Shown: positions 60,559 through 64,000 of the stretch, piece by piece
Numbering within the stretch: the stretch's first letter is position 1
How the letters are laid out: each line of letters begins with the position of its first letter
Source: Diphasiastrum complanatum
Taxonomy: Eukaryota; Streptophyta; Lycopodiopsida; Lycopodiales; Lycopodiaceae
Length of the DNA stretch: 64,000 bases
Assembly: GCA_029204225.1 (NCBI GenBank)
Contig: CM055102.1
Span: forward strand, 11,609,245-11,673,244
Reading direction: 5' to 3'
The notes under the pieces: model-generated
The model's input: only the letters and a program-made list of their open reading frames with translations
Told to the model about the DNA's origin: nothing
Database searches by the model: none
Position numbers and translations under genes: made by a program

Positions 60559-62441
60559 CATGTCACTTCTTCCCTCCATTTTTGCCAGCCATTGCTGCCT
60601 TACTGACCTAAGTTTAACATGGTATTGACGCAGTTTCACTTATTATCTTAGTCCATATCTGATTATCCAAAATCCCTTTTTCTTAGGGTGATTTTACTGA
60701 GCTCTATGCAACTATTCACTACTTTGCTCTTTGCCACAGGCAAGCATACATTGAACTAAATAGCATGCTCACATTTTACCTGCTTTGTAATGACACCTTC
60801 TGTACGACACTAACCTCAACAGATCTCAGATTGAACTTGTTGAGCTGGTTATATCCATAATAATTGACATATTTTATGTTGATCTCAATACATAGTCACG
60901 GCACTCTATAAAAGACAATACACCTTGATAGCCAAGCACTGTGCATGGTTATTTATCAGAAGTTTTAAAAGGTGGAGCTCAAAATTCACAAGTTTTAAGT
61001 TTTTGTGGTCAGAACTCACATGTAAATGACCCAATGTGGCTCCATATCAAATGGATTCAAGTATTGGTACTTAAGGTCAATACTTGCAGTCTCACGTATG
61101 TGTTTAGTTCTTTCAACTACATGAACTCCCACCAGGGAACTACGTATAGGTAGCGTTGGTCTCTTTACTGTAAAATTGCATGACTGCATGATTGTATCAT
61201 TGGTGATGCAGATAGATGAACCAGTGCAAAGGTTACTCTATAGCATAGCTGCCCGTTCCGTAACGAAACGCGTTCTGCTTCGGAACAAGCCTGAAAAAAG
61301 AAATTTAGTACGTACATTTATTTATTTTAAATAATTAAAAAAAACTATTTTTTTAAACAGATTTTGAGGCCAAATGTACGTCCTCCATCCATACAAATGT
61401 GCTGCTGCACATATATATGCTTTGCTCTACGTATTAAAGATAAAAAACAATGGCATTTGGGGCATTGATCTGGGAGATTTAAGCAAACTGCGGTCAGCAT
61501 CTTTGAATTCCCTGAAAGTAGAGTCTCATTGCTTACACAACAAAAAAGGCTTTTTAACATTGATCAAACTATCAAAAAGATGGTTACTGTTTGAATGTAT
61601 CCAAAATGCATACACATGGAGTTTAATTTCTTTCACACGTTTTGGACCACTACGTTCCAGAATGTCCAGTACATTCCAACCCATTTTGGTCAGATGTCTA
61701 TAGTAAGGACCGGTAATAAGATTTAGGCTCTAAGAACTCTAAGATTCACCAATAGCAAGAATTTGTATGTAGATGATATGACCTTATCATTAACAGGTGT
61801 TTTCAAGAATGTGATGTGGCCAAGGCAGGAATTGGAGCATGCTCTACAAGAAGCTGGCATAGATTTTTGGATCTAACAAAGAGTCAATGAAAAATGACAG
61901 GTCAAATACCCACCAAGATTGATCAAGTATTTGACAAGATCCATTCTCTATAAACCTCAGGTTATGGAAGTGTCAAGATGAATATGGCGCAAAAAACATC
62001 ATGATAAAATGGGCATGAAATTATGCTAGGGCTCCATCAACATTTATCTATATTGAACTTGAGCTTGCCATGAACTACAATCGAGAATGGGAACCATTAA
62101 TAAGCACAACTAGTAAAAATTTACCCATCAAAAGACTCAGGTTAACAACCTTATACTTGTGACTGCATCTCCATATTATACTAAATGGGCATGCAAAGCC
62201 AAGTCGTCACCCATCATCACTTCCCTTCTTTTCGCTAGCTAAGTGACTGGATATGCTTGTCAAAGAGCTTTGTCTCGTAGTTTAGGATACTCAGGACAAG
62301 ACTCTTTTGTTCTTGGTAGCACTTCCCATTCTTGGTGCTCATAAATACTCCTGTAGGAGGGCACTGGCCCACCTAGCATCCAATAAACCCTAACTGCATA
62401 CAAAAGTGATGCCAATCCCCACACAATCCTGGAAAGGAGCT
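60559..62441. other. Gene-free stretch
   Basis: No gene that I can support. It includes the right flank of the LTR element and AT-rich sequence. A phrase LYVDDMTLSLTG near 61770 is too short to call RT. Confidence 0.4.
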
Positions 62442-62453
62442 GCTCTGATACCA
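62442..62453 (-). promoter_or_regulatory. Primer-binding site of a second minus-strand LTR element
   Basis: The minus strand reads TGGTATCAGAGC, complementary to the 3' end of initiator tRNA-Met, four bases after the TGTCA end of an LTR that starts (plus-strand reading) TGACAAAG at 62458. Confidence 0.75.
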
Positions 62454-62457
62454 AATA

Positions 62458-62900
62458 TGACAAAGCTATCTGAATACCACCCAAAGCACACCAAAGTAGG
62501 CACCAAATATCCACTTTATTGATTTCTCCTTAAAGTACATCGCAAATTATCCACATAAAGACATAAGAGCACTGCTACTAAGTCTCCTCCCAGCCACCTG
62601 ATGCATAGATTATGATGAGGAATGCCTCTCTCTAGGCTCACTTATACACAATCCTCAAGCACCCACTTAACCTTGACCCTTTCCTAATGTCGACACATGG
62701 CAAGCCCCATGCACAATCGACACTTGCCACTTGGCAGTACTCTAACACATTGGCAAGCGAGTAGGAGGATCGTCCGACCCGTGTCACTCATGCACTGGAC
62801 CAAGTGTCCCAATGAGCATATGACACGTGTCTCGTTGACCGGTCAACTCTCATACTTTTTAGGAAGTCAGTCCAATAGCCTCTAAATTAAGACCCAGTAC
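62458..62900 (-). mobile_element. 5' LTR of a minus-strand element (outer limit unknown)
   Basis: It begins TGACAAAG next to the primer site and contains AATAAA on the minus strand at 62515-62520, in the same place relative to the primer site as in the 55-60 kb element. The far limit is not visible, so 62900 is arbitrary. No partner LTR or pol was found at lower coordinates, so the element is truncated or non-coding. Confidence 0.55.
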
Positions 62901-64000
62901 CCTATACCAAATATAAGCAGGACAATAAGTTACCAAAAACCTACTATTTACATTTTTACAAAAACACCACAAGCCGGTGTGAGCCATTTTAATATTTACA
63001 AATTTACAATTTACAAGTCTGACGTGTTCACACTGAGGCAGGAATATAAGTACATAACACGTATGCTGTGAAAATGCCGAACGCGACCTTTGAGTTTCCA
63101 ATCTTTGGCAACACATCAAAATGACGAACATAATTATTAAAACTATTTCATACAAAGGAAGTGACCAACTTAGGAGTACCAATAGCAATACCAACTACCC
63201 TAATGCCATGCTTAGGAGTAATGAATCCTTGTGTAGAGAAGAATCCACAAGACATCCTCATGGACACCGAGCCACACAATTAAACTTATTCACCGTAAGT
63301 CCTAGCATTAAAAGTTGATCTGAAAATTTAAGAAAGTTAGAAAGACATCACTAGCAGGCTCCACAATATGCATATTGTCTGCAATGGAGGGAAACATACC
63401 TGTATAGAAATTTGTTGTTGTAGCACACAAGGCACGAACTAAGAAAAGCTTAAATAAAATGAGCCTCAACAAGTTGAGGATCATAATTAGGCACAAAAAT
63501 GTTCGACAAATGAAAGACCATTGTTGGCATGCGGGTGAACTTCCAATTTTTGAATAGTAGCAGAAGAAAGAATAGTTGGAACCGAAAAGAGCAAGGGAAT
63601 AAGCCCTAGCAAATAATTCCCTAGATTGTCCAAGCAAAGGTATCGATGTAAACCATGATGGAGTAAAGGAACAAAGATCCAATTAGACTCAAATGCTTAC
63701 CTAGCAACAAGTGCATGGCACAGAAGGAAATGCTCTTCTTGCAAATATTGCCAATCATTTAGCATAAATCGTCAAATTCTATTATTAGTTTCATGATGAC
63801 CTGCTTGACCACCTCGAGGAGGCAGAGGCTACAGTTTCATTGAATCGTGATTCGATGTTGATTGAATCGCAATTCCGATTCGAATCCAATTCGGCCAATT
63901 CAAATCTCCGAAAAAGATATATTTTACATCCAAGAGGAGTGAAAATTGGAGATACCATTGTTTCCGGTCCAAAATTTTTGGCTTTTCTAAATTCTAGACA
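62901..64000. other. Right end of window, nothing recognised
   Basis: The frames at 62859-63194 and 63308-63682 lack motifs. The final 170 bp have repeated gattcga/tcgaatc words around 63840-63900 that may mark an inverted-repeat element running past the window. Confidence 0.35.

Noticed and set aside
61750-61800. LYVDDMTLSLTG phrase resembling a reverse transcriptase active site.
   Set aside because: No flanking RT motifs on either side, so a chance match is likely.

Overview
The window looks like nuclear DNA of a land plant with a large, retrotransposon-rich genome. The grounds are: dispersed Ty1/copia and Ty3/gypsy remnants in both orientations, long (GA)n tracts, a nine-exon gene for a MIP1 leucine-zipper/DUF547 protein (a plant family), a plant-type nuclear tRNA-Ser(AGA), and LTR elements primed by the plant initiator tRNA-Met. 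The lineage cannot be fixed from sequence alone; a fern or other non-seed plant is only a guess.

Layout. 0-6.4 kb: a decayed gypsy pol end (RNase H, integrase), then a broken set of coiled-coil and proline-rich reading frames of unknown family. 6.7-11.4 kb: two truncated copia elements on the minus strand. 11.5-16.1 kb: unrecognised coding remnants, including a transposase-like pseudogene and a pseudogene whose 'REDE' segment recurs in a better-preserved ORF at 43-44 kb. 16.5-22.8 kb: element fragments, a copia RT/RNase H remnant, a 1.1-kb foldback element, and a small complete gag-only LTR element (21180-22764) with a 5-bp target duplication. 23.6-27.3 kb: the MIP1/DUF547 gene, minus strand, complete; nine exons join in frame to 639 codons. 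Its upstream region is one arm of a 5-kb imperfect palindrome (27410-32397). 33.8-36.8 kb: a second copy of the coiled-coil type of element with its 3' LTR. 38-42 kb: an inverted LTR of the same family, a plus-strand copia pol and a gypsy gag fragment. 42.6-44.2 kb: an unrecognised protein gene with a CACGTG-rich upstream region. 44.7-47.9 kb: gypsy pol joined to copia RT. 49.0 kb: tRNA-Ser. 53.3-54.4 kb: an intact single-exon gene for a membrane-anchored SGNH/PC-esterase-like protein. 55.4-60.6 kb: a complete, apparently young, non-coding LTR retrotransposon on the minus strand, with target duplication, initiator-Met primer site and polypurine tract. 62.4 kb onward: the 5' LTR and primer site of another minus-strand element, then nothing recognisable.

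Only the MIP1/DUF547 gene, the SGNH gene, the tRNA and perhaps the 43-44 kb ORF look like functioning host genes, and they share no evident pathway. The rest is mostly transposable-element sediment. The most interesting parts are the complete non-autonomous LTR elements (one apparently primed by an internal piece of initiator tRNA), the long palindrome over the MIP1 gene's upstream region, and the unrecognised protein families.
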